Positions 36,982-46,184 of a DNA stretch of 64,000 nucleotides are shown one piece after another. Below the pieces are notes generated by a model. That model was not told the DNA's origin, searched no databases, and saw nothing but the letters and a program-made list of their open reading frames with translations. A program made the position numbers and the translations under genes. The DNA is from Oceanimonas smirnovii ATCC BAA-899. Lineage in GTDB: Bacteria; Pseudomonadota; Gammaproteobacteria; Enterobacterales; Aeromonadaceae. The stretch is taken from NCBI RefSeq assembly GCF_000381965.1, contig NZ_KB908463.1, positions 1 to 64,000 on the forward strand, written 5' to 3'. Within the stretch, counting starts at the first letter, position 1; the number at the start of each line of letters is the position of its first letter.

Positions 36982-38049
36982 ATGAAACCACTCAAGAATG
37001 ATACTTATCTGCGTGCGCTGATGCGTCAGCCGACCGATTACACTCCGGTATGGATGATGCGTCAGGCCGGTCGTTATCTGCCCGAATACAAGGCAACCCG
37101 GGCCGAAGCCGGCGATTTTATGTCTTTGTGCCGTAATGCCGAGCTGGCCTGTGAAGTGACTTTGCAGCCGCTGCGTCGTTTTCCGCTGGATGCGGCCATT
37201 CTGTTTTCCGACATTCTGACCATTCCCGATGCCATGGGGCTGGGCCTGTACTTTGAAACCGGTGAAGGTCCGCGTTTTGAGCGTCCGGTTACCTGTGCTG
37301 CTGACGTCAAGCGCATCGGTATTCCCGATCCGGAAGGCGAGCTGGGCTATGTGATGAACGCAGTGCGCACCATTCGCCGCGAGCTGCAGGGTGAAGTGCC
37401 GCTTATCGGTTTTTCCGGCAGCCCCTGGACCCTGGCCACCTACATGGTGGAAGGCGGCAGCTCCAAGGCCTTTACCAAAATCAAGAAGATGATGTATGCC
37501 GATCCGCAGACGTTGCACCTGCTGCTCGACAAGCTGGCTGACAGCGTCATCAGCTACCTCAATGCTCAGGTGGCGGCAGGGGCCCAGTCACTGATGATCT
37601 TTGACACCTGGGGTGGCGTGCTCACGCCGCGGGACTACAACGACTTCTCGCTGCAGTATATGGCCAAAATAGTCGATGGTCTGACCCGTGAAACCGATGG
37701 CCGCCGGGTGCCGGTGACACTGTTCACCAAAAATGGTGGTCAGTGGCTGGAAGCCATTGCCGCCACCGGCTGTGACGCCGTGGGTCTGGACTGGACCATT
37801 AATATTGCCGATGCCAAACGCCGGGTGGGCGATAAGGTGGCGCTGCAGGGCAATATGGATCCGTCCATGCTGTATGCTTCCCCTGAGCGCATCGAGCAGG
37901 AAGTGGCCACCATTCTGGACGGCTTTGGCCATGGCCCCGGCCATGTGTTTAATCTGGGCCACGGCATTCATCTGGATGTGCCACCGGAGCACGCCGGTGC
38001 CTTTATTGAGTCTGTCCATCGTCTGTCTCGCCCTTATCACGCCGGGTAA
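36982..38049 (+). CDS. hemE: Uroporphyrinogen decarboxylase
   Basis: A 355-aa enzyme of haem synthesis that removes four carboxyl groups from uroporphyrinogen III. It starts [36 protein letters not shown], with [13 protein letters not shown] and [15 protein letters not shown] following. The ATG at 36982 aligns with the family; the frame also has an ATG 15 nt upstream. A bidirectional terminator follows. Confidence 0.97.
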   Translation: MKPLKNDTYLRALMRQPTDYTPVWMMRQAGRYLPEYKATRAEAGDFMSLCRNAELACEVTLQPLRRFPLDAAILFSDILTIPDAMGLGLYFETGEGPRFERPVTCAADVKRIGIPDPEGELGYVMNAVRTIRRELQGEVPLIGFSGSPWTLATYMVEGGSSKAFTKIKKMMYADPQTLHLLLDKLADSVISYLNAQVAAGAQSLMIFDTWGGVLTPRDYNDFSLQYMAKIVDGLTRETDGRRVPVTLFTKNGGQWLEAIAATGCDAVGLDWTINIADAKRRVGDKVALQGNMDPSMLYASPERIEQEVATILDGFGHGPGHVFNLGHGIHLDVPPEHAGAFIESVHRLSRPYHAG

Positions 38050-38065
38050 GCCAGGGCACAGATAT

Positions 38066-38094
38066 AAAAAAAGCGCCGAAAGGCGCTTTTTTTA
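38066..38094. terminator. Bidirectional terminator between hemE and the MepM-like gene
   Basis: AAAAAAAGCGCC and GGCGCTTTTTTT form a symmetric stem with runs of T on both strands between two convergent genes. Confidence 0.92.
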
Positions 38095-38104
38095 TGCTGG
38101 TATA

Positions 38105-39448
38105 TTAACTGGCACCAAGCTGTTGCTTGAACTGTTTGACCCGGGTCAGGAAGGCTTGTTTTTCCTTACCGGTCAGGCCTTCGGCCATGGGCAGTTTAAC
38201 CTGCATGGGGTCGACGGCTCTGTTGTTGACCAGAAACTCGTAATGCAGGTGCGGACCGGTAGAGCGACCGGTGTTGCCCGACAGTGCAATGCGTTCACCG
38301 CGGCGTACCTTGTCACCGGGTTTAACCAGGAATTTGCTCAGGTGCAGAAAACGGGTGGTATATTTACGGCCGTGACGGATCACCAGATAGTTGCCTGCCA
38401 GCCGGTGGCGAACGGCTTTAACCACAACACCGTCACTGGGTGCCAGCACCGGTGTGCCGGTAGGAACGGCAAAGTCAGTGCCCTTGTGCGGCCGAACCCG
38501 ACCGGTAACAGGATGCTTGCGATGCAGGTTAAAATTGGAGCTGATGCGGGAGCTGTGCTTAAGCGGTATACGTAAAAAACCACGCTCCATGCTGTTGCCT
38601 TCGGCATCATAGAAATTGCCGTCTTCATGGCGGAACACCTGATAAGTGCGACCGCCATTAACAATTTCAACAGCCTGAAGTTCAGATTTGCCGGTGCTCT
38701 CGCCTTCTACAAATTCACGCTTGACCACCACTCTGAAGGTATCGCCCTGGCGCAGGTCACGGGCAAAATTCAGCTGCCACTGAAACAGGTTGGCCACTTT
38801 CTGGATTTGACCGGCAGACAGGCCGGCACTGCGGGCACTGAGATAAAAGCTGCCATTGATGGTGCCCTTGAGGCTGCGGCTTTCCCAGTGGCTTTCCTCG
38901 GTTTTCAGCCGGCTTTCATAGCCATCGCCACTACGGCTGAAAATGCGGGTATGTATAATATCCCGCTGCAGTTTGAACTCCTGCAGCAGGTTGTCCTGGT
39001 CAATCAGCAGATACAGGGTCTGGCCCGGACGCAGACCGTCGAGTGCTCTGTTTTCATCGGCATCCAGCAGCTTGTACATAGTGGCCAGAGGCAGACCAAG
39101 ACCGTTAAAAATGGTGCTCAGAGTATCACCGTTCTGCACAACATATTCCTGCCATTCGGGTTCCTGGGCAGCAATTTCATCCAGCGCATCCACCGGCTCA
39201 ACCGCGCCGATATCATCATTGGGTAGTGCATAAAACTCGGTACTGTCAACCCGCTCTTGCTGAGGAACATGCAAAGCAGCCGGAATACTGATCCGTACCG
39301 GCTTGTTCATCAGCTCGCCGGGTGTAGGTATCAGAGCGGCAGTAGAAAGGGTCAGACCACTAAGCAGAACAATGCCATACAGGTGACGCTTGGGCAGGGG
39401 AGAGGGCATGTCCTGCAGTCTGCTTTGTATCGGGCGGAAAAACTTCAT
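38105..39448 (-). CDS. mepM: Murein DD-endopeptidase, MepM-like
   Basis: A 447-aa envelope protein. An N-terminal OapA-like region with one membrane anchor lies near 25-42, and a LysM-like segment at about 100-145 (YVVQNGDTLSTIFNGLGLP). A C-terminal M23 domain at about 320-420 has the metal ligands in HKGTDFAVP and HLHYEF. Such enzymes cut peptide cross-links to allow cell-wall growth. It is next to znuA, as mepM is in E. coli. Length matches E. coli MepM (440). Confidence 0.92.
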   Translation of the reverse strand: MKFFRPIQSRLQDMPSPLPKRHLYGIVLLSGLTLSTAALIPTPGELMNKPVRISIPAALHVPQQERVDSTEFYALPNDDIGAVEPVDALDEIAAQEPEWQEYVVQNGDTLSTIFNGLGLPLATMYKLLDADENRALDGLRPGQTLYLLIDQDNLLQEFKLQRDIIHTRIFSRSGDGYESRLKTEESHWESRSLKGTINGSFYLSARSAGLSAGQIQKVANLFQWQLNFARDLRQGDTFRVVVKREFVEGESTGKSELQAVEIVNGGRTYQVFRHEDGNFYDAEGNSMERGFLRIPLKHSSRISSNFNLHRKHPVTGRVRPHKGTDFAVPTGTPVLAPSDGVVVKAVRHRLAGNYLVIRHGRKYTTRFLHLSKFLVKPGDKVRRGERIALSGNTGRSTGPHLHYEFLVNNRAVDPMQVKLPMAEGLTGKEKQAFLTRVKQFKQQLGAS

Positions 39449-39540
39449 CCGGGTTACCTGTGCCTGTGAAAACTACACGATGCAAGCGTGTTGTTATGAC
39501 TTTCTAATACAAAAAGCGATAAAAACACCATTTTTAATTA

Positions 39541-39567
39541 CAAAATGGCCCGTTACATGACGGGCCA
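39541..39567 (-). terminator. znuA terminator
   Basis: TGGCCCGT and ACGGGCCA form an 8-bp stem on the minus strand followed by TTTTG, 64 nt after the znuA stop. Confidence 0.65.
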
Positions 39568-39630
39568 CCAAGGTTAGTGCATCACTTGATATGAAAGTTC
39601 GGCATTATACAAAAAATAGTGTCCGAGTGT

Positions 39631-40572
39631 TTATCTTTCATTCAATAAACAAGCGGCCATATCGTCCGCGAGCTTTAACATAAAGTGGAAATAGCCGTCT
39701 GAATCTGGCTTAACCGCCGTGGCCAGAGGATCCAGTTCAGCCACCCTGGCCTGGGTTCCTCGTACGACTGCATTGACTACCGCTGGCCGGAACTGAGGCT
39801 CGGCAAACACGCACTCGGCGTTCGCCTGCTTCAACGCCTCATGAATGCTGGCCACGGTTTTGGCACCGGGAGCCCGCTCCGGGCTAATGGTAAAATGCCC
39901 GAGAGAAGGAATGTGGTAGTGCTGTTCCCAATAGCCATAGGCATCATGGAATACAAAGTATCCTTTGTCTCTGGCCGGTGCCAGGCGTGCCGACACCTGT
40001 TCGTCAGCCGCCGCCAACTTTGCCTCAAAGCGCATCAGGTTTTGTTGATATCGATCAAGGTTGGTGTGATCCAGCTCACCCAGGCGAGTTGTGAGCATTC
40101 GAGCAATCTGCAGCGCATTGTGCGGATCCAGCCAGATATGAGGATCCCGGTCGCCATGATGATGATCATGGTGATCTTCCTGCTGAGTGATCACGATTTT
40201 CCCGTTATCATGGTGCTTGTCTTCATCATGATGATGCTCGTCATGAGGTTCATGTTCATCATGGTGATCATGAGGTGACAATCTGTTCATTAATGCCAGG
40301 CTGCCCGAATGATCTTTCAGCAAAGGCTCAAGAAACTGTTCCAGCTCCGGGCCCACCCAAATGACCAGATCAGCGTCATTGATACGGTGCAGATCAGAAG
40401 GCTTAAGGGCATAGTCGTGCGGTGAAGTACCCGGCTTTAACAGCAGGGCGGCAGGCTCGCCGCCGTCGGTAATGGCATTGGCAATCAATTGCAGGGGTTT
40501 GACCGTGGTCAGCACGTTCACGGCATTGGCCTGGCCGGCAAAGAACAGACCGAGAAAAAACAGGGCTCTCAT
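39631..40572 (-). CDS. znuA: Zinc ABC transporter substrate-binding protein
   Basis: A 313-aa periplasmic protein with a signal peptide ending GQANA near 17. The metal-binding fold is visible as SPHDYALKPSD (His 52) and DPHIWLDP (near 145). A His/Asp/Glu-rich loop at about 101-139 is characteristic of ZnuA and helps gather zinc. Divergent from znuCB, with a Zur box between them. Confidence 0.96.
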   Translation of the reverse strand: MRALFFLGLFFAGQANAVNVLTTVKPLQLIANAITDGGEPAALLLKPGTSPHDYALKPSDLHRINDADLVIWVGPELEQFLEPLLKDHSGSLALMNRLSPHDHHDEHEPHDEHHHDEDKHHDNGKIVITQQEDHHDHHHGDRDPHIWLDPHNALQIARMLTTRLGELDHTNLDRYQQNLMRFEAKLAAADEQVSARLAPARDKGYFVFHDAYGYWEQHYHIPSLGHFTISPERAPGAKTVASIHEALKQANAECVFAEPQFRPAVVNAVVRGTQARVAELDPLATAVKPDSDGYFHFMLKLADDMAACLLNER

Positions 40573-40613
40573 GGCGGGTACACTCTGGATGATGAATGGA
40601 GTTTATCTGAATC

Positions 40614-40637
40614 GAAATGTTATAATATTACAAATGC
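40614..40637. promoter_or_regulatory. Zur box between znuA and znuC
   Basis: The 24-nt site begins GAAATGTTATAATATTAC and is a near-match to the palindromic Zur operator of E. coli znu (GAAATGTTATAATATAACATTTC type). It lies in the 86-nt divergent gap and should repress both genes when zinc is sufficient. Confidence 0.85.
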
Positions 40638-40658
40638 TGAAGTAAAGGCGTATCGCCA

Positions 40659-41396
40659 ATGACCAAACTGGTAGAGCTGACCAACGTCGGCCTGGAGGCT
40701 GACGGTAACGTCATTCTCGATAGTATTTCTCTTAGTCTGCACAGGGGCGAGATCCTGACCGTGGTCGGCCCCAACGGTGCAGGTAAAAGTTCATTGATCA
40801 AACTGGTGCTGGACTTGCGCAAGGCAACTCAGGGCCGGCTGTGGCGCAAGTCCGGTCTGCGGGTAGGGTATGTGCCGCAGAAACTGCATCTTGATCCTGT
40901 GCTGCCGCTCACGGTGGCGCGTTTTCTGAGTTTGTCCTGCGGCCGCCGGCTGACAGTGGCACAGGCGCTGGCCCGGGTAGGTGCTGAGCGGCTGGCCGAG
41001 CGGGCCATGCAGGCACTGTCCGGCGGCGAAATGCAGCGTATTCTGCTGGCCCGGGCGCTGATGATGGCACCCGAGTTGCTGATCCTCGATGAACCCGCTC
41101 AGGGGGTGGATGTGCACGGCCAGACCGAGCTGTATGCGCTGATCCAGCAGCTGGCCGGTGAGCTGCAATGCGGTGTCCTGATGGTGTCTCATGATCTGCA
41201 TCTGGTGATGGCCAGTACCCACAGAGTGATTTGTCTCAACCGTCATGTCTGCTGCCACGGCGAGCCCGAACAGGTAGCCCGTCATCCTGAATTTGCCCGT
41301 TTGTTCGGCCGGCCTGAGCTGGCACAGCTGGCGGTGTATACCCATCATCACGACTGTGACGACGAACACCACGGAGATGTGCGCCATGTGGGATAG
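40659..41396 (+). CDS. znuC: Zinc ABC transporter ATPase
   Basis: A 245-aa ATPase. Walker A is GPNGAGKSS near 38-46, the signature is [15 protein letters not shown], Walker B is LLILDEP, and the switch His is in MVSHDLH. The C-terminus is His-rich ([17 protein letters not shown]). It energises zinc import with ZnuB. The stop overlaps the znuB start by 11 nt. Confidence 0.96.
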   Translation: MTKLVELTNVGLEADGNVILDSISLSLHRGEILTVVGPNGAGKSSLIKLVLDLRKATQGRLWRKSGLRVGYVPQKLHLDPVLPLTVARFLSLSCGRRLTVAQALARVGAERLAERAMQALSGGEMQRILLARALMMAPELLILDEPAQGVDVHGQTELYALIQQLAGELQCGVLMVSHDLHLVMASTHRVICLNRHVCCHGEPEQVARHPEFARLFGRPELAQLAVYTHHHDCDDEHHGDVRHVG

Positions 41397-42174
41397 TTTT
41401 TTGCTTTACGCCTTGCTGGCGGGCCTGGGTATCGCCTTGCTGGCCGGGCCATTAGGCAGTTTTGTGGTGTGGCGGCGCATGGCCTACTTCGGCGATACCC
41501 TGGCTCACTCCTCCCTGCTGGGTGTGGCCATGGGCCTGCTGCTGCAGATTAACCTGACTCTGGCGGTGCTGGTAGCCTGTGTGCTGCTGGGTCTGTTGCT
41601 GGCCGGACTGCAGCGTAGCAGCCGGCTGGGCACGGATACTCTGCTCGGCATTCTGGCCCACACTTCCTTGTCTCTGGGGCTGGTGGCTCTGGCCTTTATG
41701 GATAATATCCGGGTCGATCTGATGGCCTATCTGTTCGGGGACCTGCTGGCCATTCAGACCTCCGATCTGCTCTGGATTTATGGCGGTGGTGCCCTGTTGC
41801 TGCTGGTGCTGCGCAAGTTCTGGAGCCCGCTGTTGTCCATTACTGTCAGCGAAGAGCTGGCCCGGGTGGAAGGTCTCAAGGTAGAGCGGCTTAAACTGCT
41901 GCTGCTGCTGATGATAAGCGTCTTGATTGCGGTGGCGATGAAGTTTGTGGGGGCGCTGATTATTACTTCACTGCTGATTATTCCTGCCGCCACCGCCCGG
42001 CGCTTCAGCCGCACGCCTGAACAAATGGCCGCGCTGGCCTCGGGTATCGGCGTGCTGGCGGTGCTCGGCGGCCTGCAGTTGTCGGTAAGCTACGACACCC
42101 CCACAGGCCCGTCCGTGGTGGTGGCCGCCGCCACCCTGTTTCTGCTGTCTCAGATTGTACCCAAACGCGGCTGA
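41386..42174 (+). CDS. znuB: Zinc ABC transporter permease
   Basis: A 262-aa inner-membrane protein of the ABC-3 family with about eight helices. The segment [22 protein letters not shown] near the start and [20 protein letters not shown] near the end are characteristic. The start ATG 41386 is inside the end of znuC; an earlier in-frame extension lies within znuC and is rejected. Confidence 0.96.
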   Translation: MWDSFLLYALLAGLGIALLAGPLGSFVVWRRMAYFGDTLAHSSLLGVAMGLLLQINLTLAVLVACVLLGLLLAGLQRSSRLGTDTLLGILAHTSLSLGLVALAFMDNIRVDLMAYLFGDLLAIQTSDLLWIYGGGALLLLVLRKFWSPLLSITVSEELARVEGLKVERLKLLLLLMISVLIAVAMKFVGALIITSLLIIPAATARRFSRTPEQMAALASGIGVLAVLGGLQLSVSYDTPTGPSVVVAAATLFLLSQIVPKRG

Positions 42175-42209
42175 TGAAAAACTCATCCCAACCTGCTTTT
42201 CTGGACGAC

Positions 42210-42809
42210 TTACAGCTGACCGCTTCCAGCTTCAGGCTTGGTGTCAAGAACCTCATGCACCCGCGCTCTTAGAGCGGGTAGCTCTTCCTGCTCGAACCAA
42301 GGGTTTTGCGTCAGCCAGCGGCGGTTACGCGGGGAAGGGTGGGGCAGGGGCAGGCGGTCCGGAGCGAATTCGCGCCAGTGACGCACTGTGTCGGTAAGGG
42401 TGGCATAGCGCTTGCCCAGATAATAACGCTGAGCATACAAACCAATAAACAGCGTCAGCTGCACATTGGGCAGGGCGGCCAGAATGCGTTTGTGCCAGGC
42501 GGGTGCGCATTCGGGCCGGGGCGGCAGATCGCCGCTGTTGCCCCGGCCCGGATAACAAAACCCCATGGGCATAATGGCAATCTGCTCAGGATCGTAAAAC
42601 TGCTCGCGGCTTACCTGCAGCCAGCGGCGCAGAGTATCGCCGCTGGGGTCGTTCCAGGGAATGCCGGTTTGATGCACTTTTGTGCCCGGGGCCTGGCCGA
42701 TGATCAGAATACGCGCTCCCGTGCCCAGCTGCACCACAGGGCGCGGCCCCAGAGGCAGATGAGCTTCACACAGCCGGCAGGCGCGTATCTCGGCAAGCAG
42801 CGTTTGCAT
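42210..42809 (-). CDS. Uracil-DNA glycosylase-family protein
   Basis: A 199-aa protein of the UDG superfamily. The binding motif is IGQAPGTKVHQTGIPWNDPSG near 40-60. CRLC (11-14) and a later pair of cysteines about 15 residues apart (FCYPG...RPEC) could hold a [4Fe-4S] cluster as in family 4 UDGs; this is inference. It may remove uracil from DNA or be a catalytically divergent homologue. The ATG overlaps the stop of the upstream dehydrogenase (TGATG), so the two are translationally coupled. Confidence 0.85.
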   Translation of the reverse strand: MQTLLAEIRACRLCEAHLPLGPRPVVQLGTGARILIIGQAPGTKVHQTGIPWNDPSGDTLRRWLQVSREQFYDPEQIAIMPMGFCYPGRGNSGDLPPRPECAPAWHKRILAALPNVQLTLFIGLYAQRYYLGKRYATLTDTVRHWREFAPDRLPLPHPSPRNRRWLTQNPWFEQEELPALRARVHEVLDTKPEAGSGQL

Positions 42810-43753
42810 CAATAACCCAGATCGAAGTTCACCACGCCTTCCATGGTTTTGCCTTCAATAAACTTCAGATAGTTGCGGCTGAACCGGGTCACGATTTGAT
42901 CCGGAAAGCTGTAGCCCGAGTTATGGGGTGTGATCACTACATTGGGCATGTCCCACAGCGGGCTGTCTTGCGGCAGTGGTTCGGTGGCAAACACATCCAG
43001 CACGGCGGCACCAATACGGCCGGTGCGCAGGGCATGCAGCAGGGCGGTTTCGTCCACCGCATCCCCCCGGCCCACGTTACAGAAAATCACCCCAGGCTTG
43101 ATGTGATTCAGCCGGTCTTCATCAAACAGCTTGCGGGTCTGGGGAGTAGACGGCAGCACGCTGACCACCACATCGGCCTGGGGCAGCACCTTGTTCAGCG
43201 CTGGCGGCTGAAAGGTACGGTCAAAGTTGGGCGCTTCGCGGCCGGTGCGGCTCATGCCCAGCACCTTCATGCCAAAATGACGGGCGGTACCGGCCACATG
43301 CTGGCCAATGCTGCCGGTGCCCAGGATCAGCATGGTTTTTCCCGCCAGGCTCTGGTATGCGATAGGCTGCCAGTTATGATGACGTTGCTGCTCCCGGTAA
43401 TGACGCAGATGGCGGGTTAGCGACAGCAGATGAGCAAAGATATATTCACTCACCAGCGGGCCAAAAATACCACGCACGTTGGTCAGCTGATAGTCCTGGC
43501 GAAGGCCCGGGCCCAGCAACACATCCACGCCGGCATAAGTAGACTGCACCCATTTGACCTGTCTGGCTTCCTTCAGCCAGGGCTTAATGCGGGCAGGCTC
43601 GCCCAGCAGAATGTCAGCCCGTTCCAGACCGGCACGAATTTCGTTTTCATTGCCGGGCATCAGCACCGTCAGACCCGGCAGATAGGCCTTACTCAGCAAA
43701 TCCTGATAGTGATGATTGTCCTGGCTGAGCAGCAGCAGGGTATGATTGGCCAT
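42809..43753 (-). CDS. D-2-hydroxyacid dehydrogenase
   Basis: A 314-aa NAD(P)-dependent dehydrogenase. The cofactor motif is LILGTGSIGQHVAG near 138-152. Catalytic Arg is in CNVGRGDAVDE, Glu in ATEPLP and His in VITPHNSGY. The closest group is the glyoxylate/hydroxypyruvate reductase-like (GhrA-like) enzymes, but the substrate is not fixed. ATG 43753 has a GGAG site; the long frame to 44053 is not supported. Coupled to the UDG-family gene. Confidence 0.88.
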   Translation of the reverse strand: MANHTLLLLSQDNHHYQDLLSKAYLPGLTVLMPGNENEIRAGLERADILLGEPARIKPWLKEARQVKWVQSTYAGVDVLLGPGLRQDYQLTNVRGIFGPLVSEYIFAHLLSLTRHLRHYREQQRHHNWQPIAYQSLAGKTMLILGTGSIGQHVAGTARHFGMKVLGMSRTGREAPNFDRTFQPPALNKVLPQADVVVSVLPSTPQTRKLFDEDRLNHIKPGVIFCNVGRGDAVDETALLHALRTGRIGAAVLDVFATEPLPQDSPLWDMPNVVITPHNSGYSFPDQIVTRFSRNYLKFIEGKTMEGVVNFDLGY

Positions 43754-43903
43754 ACCTTTCTCCTTGAAATGGGGTGTTCGCCGGTTTTTATGAGACAATG
43801 ACACAGGCAAAATCTTATACCAGTGTTTGCGCCGTAAATTGTGAGCCTGAAGGCAAACGGTTTTTAAGTAAACGGCAGCAAACCCAACTACAAGGAATTT
43901 CGC

Positions 43904-44482
43904 GTGTTCGGCGATAAATTTTATAAAAAGCTCAACAAACTGACGCCCTGGCAGCAAACCGTGTTTGCGCTGGCGCTGGCTGAGCGCATGTATCCTAATT
44001 ACCGGCTGTTTGCCGAGACCGCTGGTTTTGGCGACGGTAACCGTTTTCGTCACTGTCTGGATGTACTCTGGACCTATCTGACAGTCAAGGGCTCCCGGGT
44101 GGATTTATCTGCTGAGCTGGAAGCATTTGAGAATATTATTCCGGATCCGAACAAATTTGAATCCTATGGTGCCTGGCCGGCACTGGATGCCTGTGTGGCG
44201 CTGGGAACGGCCTACAACTCGGTGATTTGCCGCATCGGCGAAGAAGCGGTGGAAGCAAGTAACGCGTCTCTGGGCACGGTCGCCGGTTTTGCCGAGCTGA
44301 TGGCGGAGCGGGAGCTGGAAGAGCATGAACTCTACGAGCATGAGCTGATGGAAGCCGAGATGGAATTTCAGGTAGAGTTGCTTGAGCGGGTGGCTCAGCC
44401 TAGGGATGCCGATACCATTCTGGCAGTGCGGGACTTTGCCGCACAGGGCGGTGTGTCCAATATTGGTATCGGTCTGGAGTAA
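43904..44482 (+). CDS. yjaG: YjaG-family protein (DUF416)
   Basis: A 192-aa protein of the DUF416 family, marked by WQQTVFALALAERMYPNY, FRHCLDVLW, and acidic ELEEHELYEHELMEAE near 140-160. The function is unknown. In E. coli it lies near hemE; here it is about 6 kb downstream of hemE. The start is GTG 43904 with AAGGAA before it. Confidence 0.9.
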   Translation: MFGDKFYKKLNKLTPWQQTVFALALAERMYPNYRLFAETAGFGDGNRFRHCLDVLWTYLTVKGSRVDLSAELEAFENIIPDPNKFESYGAWPALDACVALGTAYNSVICRIGEEAVEASNASLGTVAGFAELMAERELEEHELYEHELMEAEMEFQVELLERVAQPRDADTILAVRDFAAQGGVSNIGIGLE

Positions 44483-44499
44483 ATAAGGTGGCTGCGCGG

Positions 44500-44973
44500 T
44501 TATTCGCGCAGCAGGCTGCCCACCTGCAGCATGGGGGCCACGTCCAGATCGTGGGCGTTCATCATGGAAGAGATACGCTGCAGCGACGACAACAGCAGGT
44601 TTTGCTCCCACTCATCCAGCGACTGAAAGCGCTGTATAAAGCTTTCCTGCAGCGGCCGCGGTGCGGTTTTCAGCTTTTCCACGCCGTCTTCGGTGAGCAC
44701 AGCGTGCACCTTGCGTTTATCGGTCTGGCTGCGCTCACGGCGAACCAGATTTTTCTGCTCCAGCCGGTCAATAATGGTAGTGGCGGTGGCCTGACTCATA
44801 TTGGTGGCCTGGGCCAGTTTACGCATGGTGATATCACCATGTTCGCTGATGGACTGCATCAGCAGCAACTGAGGGCCGGTAAGACCGGACGCCTTGCTGA
44901 GCTGGCGTGAATGCAGATCGATGGCGCGAATGATCTGGCGCAGGGCCACCAGTACCTCTTCATGTTTTTCCAC
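44500..44973 (-). CDS. MarR-family transcriptional regulator
   Basis: A 157-aa winged-helix protein. The helix-turn-helix is MRKLAQATNMSQATATTIIDRLEQKNLVRRERSQTDKRKVHAVLT. The ligand and target are unknown. The start GTG 44973 is preferred because AACAGG lies six nucleotides before it; the open frame continues to 45036. It faces hutC across a 162-nt gap. Confidence 0.85.
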   Translation of the reverse strand: MEKHEEVLVALRQIIRAIDLHSRQLSKASGLTGPQLLLMQSISEHGDITMRKLAQATNMSQATATTIIDRLEQKNLVRRERSQTDKRKVHAVLTEDGVEKLKTAPRPLQESFIQRFQSLDEWEQNLLLSSLQRISSMMNAHDLDVAPMLQVGSLLRE

Positions 44974-45096
44974 AATCAACCTGTTATCTCTGGAATTAAA
45001 GGCGGGCTTGCCGAAATTGCGCGCACCATAGCGCAAAACCGGTAAAGTGAAAAGATCCGCCTTGTGGATTACAGATCTCTGACGTGACTCATGATT

Positions 45097-45112
45097 AATT
45101 GTATGTACAATT
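45097..45112. promoter_or_regulatory. HutC-type operator upstream of hutC
   Basis: AATTGTATGTACAATT is a perfect 7-bp inverted repeat with a 2-nt centre and contains the TGTAT/TACA pattern of HutC boxes. It lies 23 nt before the hutC GTG, so self-repression is likely. Confidence 0.7.
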
Positions 45113-45135
45113 GAGTTTCACCAGCAGGAGGCCAT

Positions 45136-45843
45136 GTGACCCCTTCCATTCCCCTTTATCAACAGATCAAGCAGCATATTCTGGCCCGTATCGAGTCGGG
45201 GGAATACCGGCTTCATCAGCAAATTCCCCCCGAGCAGGAGCTGGCTGAGCAGTTCAGGGTCAGCCGAATGACTGCTCACAAGGCCATTCGCGACCTGGTG
45301 CAGGAAGGCTATCTGATGCGCCGGGCCGGGCTTGGCACCTTTGTCACCGAGCCCAAGGCGGAGTCCCCCCTGGCCGACATCAATAACATCGCCGATGAGG
45401 TGCGAAGCCGGGGCCATGAATACGCCAACAACGTGCTGGTGCTCGACAGCCGGCGCGCCGATGAGGAAGTGGCCTTGCAGATGGGCATGCGACTCAATTC
45501 AAAGGTGTTTCACTCTGTGCTGGTGCACCTGGAAAACGGCGTGCCCATTCAGGTGGAAGAGCGTTTCGTTAATCCGCAGCTGGCGCCGGGGTATCTGCAG
45601 TGTGACTTCAGCAGTCAGACTCCCAACGCCTATTTGATGGCGCAGTGTCCGTTATCGGACATGGAGCATATTGTCGAGGCCCGGCTGGCGCCAGCCAACA
45701 TCAGTGACTGGCTGCAGATTTCATCACAGCAGCCCTGCCTGCTGGTGACCCGTCGCACCTGGTCACTGAACCAGCTGGTGAGCTTCGCCCGTCTCTGGCA
45801 TCCGGGCAACCGCTACAAACTGAGATCAACGATGAAGTTATAA
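45136..45843 (+). CDS. hutC: Histidine utilisation repressor (GntR/HutC family)
   Basis: A 235-aa repressor. An N-terminal GntR winged helix is at 8-72 (EQELAEQFRVSRMTAHKAIRDLVQEGYLMRRAGLGTFV). A UTRA ligand domain follows at about 90-230 (WLQISSQQPCLLVTRRTW). It should release DNA on binding urocanate and control the hut genes. The start is GTG 45136 with a strong AGGAGG site. Matching boxes occur upstream of itself and hutI. Confidence 0.93.
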   Translation: MTPSIPLYQQIKQHILARIESGEYRLHQQIPPEQELAEQFRVSRMTAHKAIRDLVQEGYLMRRAGLGTFVTEPKAESPLADINNIADEVRSRGHEYANNVLVLDSRRADEEVALQMGMRLNSKVFHSVLVHLENGVPIQVEERFVNPQLAPGYLQCDFSSQTPNAYLMAQCPLSDMEHIVEARLAPANISDWLQISSQQPCLLVTRRTWSLNQLVSFARLWHPGNRYKLRSTMKL

Positions 45844-45864
45844 GTGCCGTGCTCGCTCGTCGGC

Positions 45865-45961
45865 CAAAGGGCACTGCTTCTCCGGCACGCCGTGAATACC
45901 TCCCTGTAGGCTCCGTCGCGCCATCCCTGGCACGAAGGGCACGGCGAAACAGTACCCTTTG
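45865..45961 (+). repeat. 97-bp intergenic element, copy A
   Basis: The element is bounded by CAAAGGG (45865-45871) and CCCTTTG (45955-45961). The arms continue inward with mismatches (ACTG/CAGT, TTC/GAA). Inside are hairpins around CCTCCCTGTAGG and GCCATCCCTGGC. Copy C at 53421-53517 has the same length, ends and order in the same orientation. It occupies part of the gene-free stretch 45844-46184 between hutC and yaeQ. Confidence 0.75.
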
Positions 45962-46025
45962 TCCTCCCCAGGCACGCTGAGCTGACTAATAGCTTCTGTT
46001 CAGGCCGCGCCGATGTTTCTCGAAG

Positions 46026-46132
46026 CAGCAGTGGGGATTGCCGGAGCCGACCGTCAAATGTCATGGATGACATTTGCCGAGCGTCCCATGGATGGGCTCG
46101 AAGCGTGTCGGCGTAGCGCAACCGCACTGCTG
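46026..46132 (-). repeat. Related intergenic element, copy B (reverse orientation)
   Basis: The outer arms are CAGCAGTG (46026-46033) and CACTGCTG (46125-46132), with GCCGAC/GTCGGC further in. At 46055-46076 there is a perfect hairpin (10-bp arms CAAATGTCAT/ATGACATTTG). A second hairpin, CCCAT/ATGGG, follows at 46085-46096. The core 46049-46110 matches the reverse complement of copy C with few changes. Confidence 0.75.
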
Positions 46133-46184
46133 ATTCGCGTGACGAATGTTCCAAAAGACAGACTTCCAGCTCTCCGAAGGAGTT

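Noticed and set aside
45844-46184. Short ORFs in the spacer after hutC
   Set aside because: They fall in the structured repeats and lack ribosome sites or similarity.
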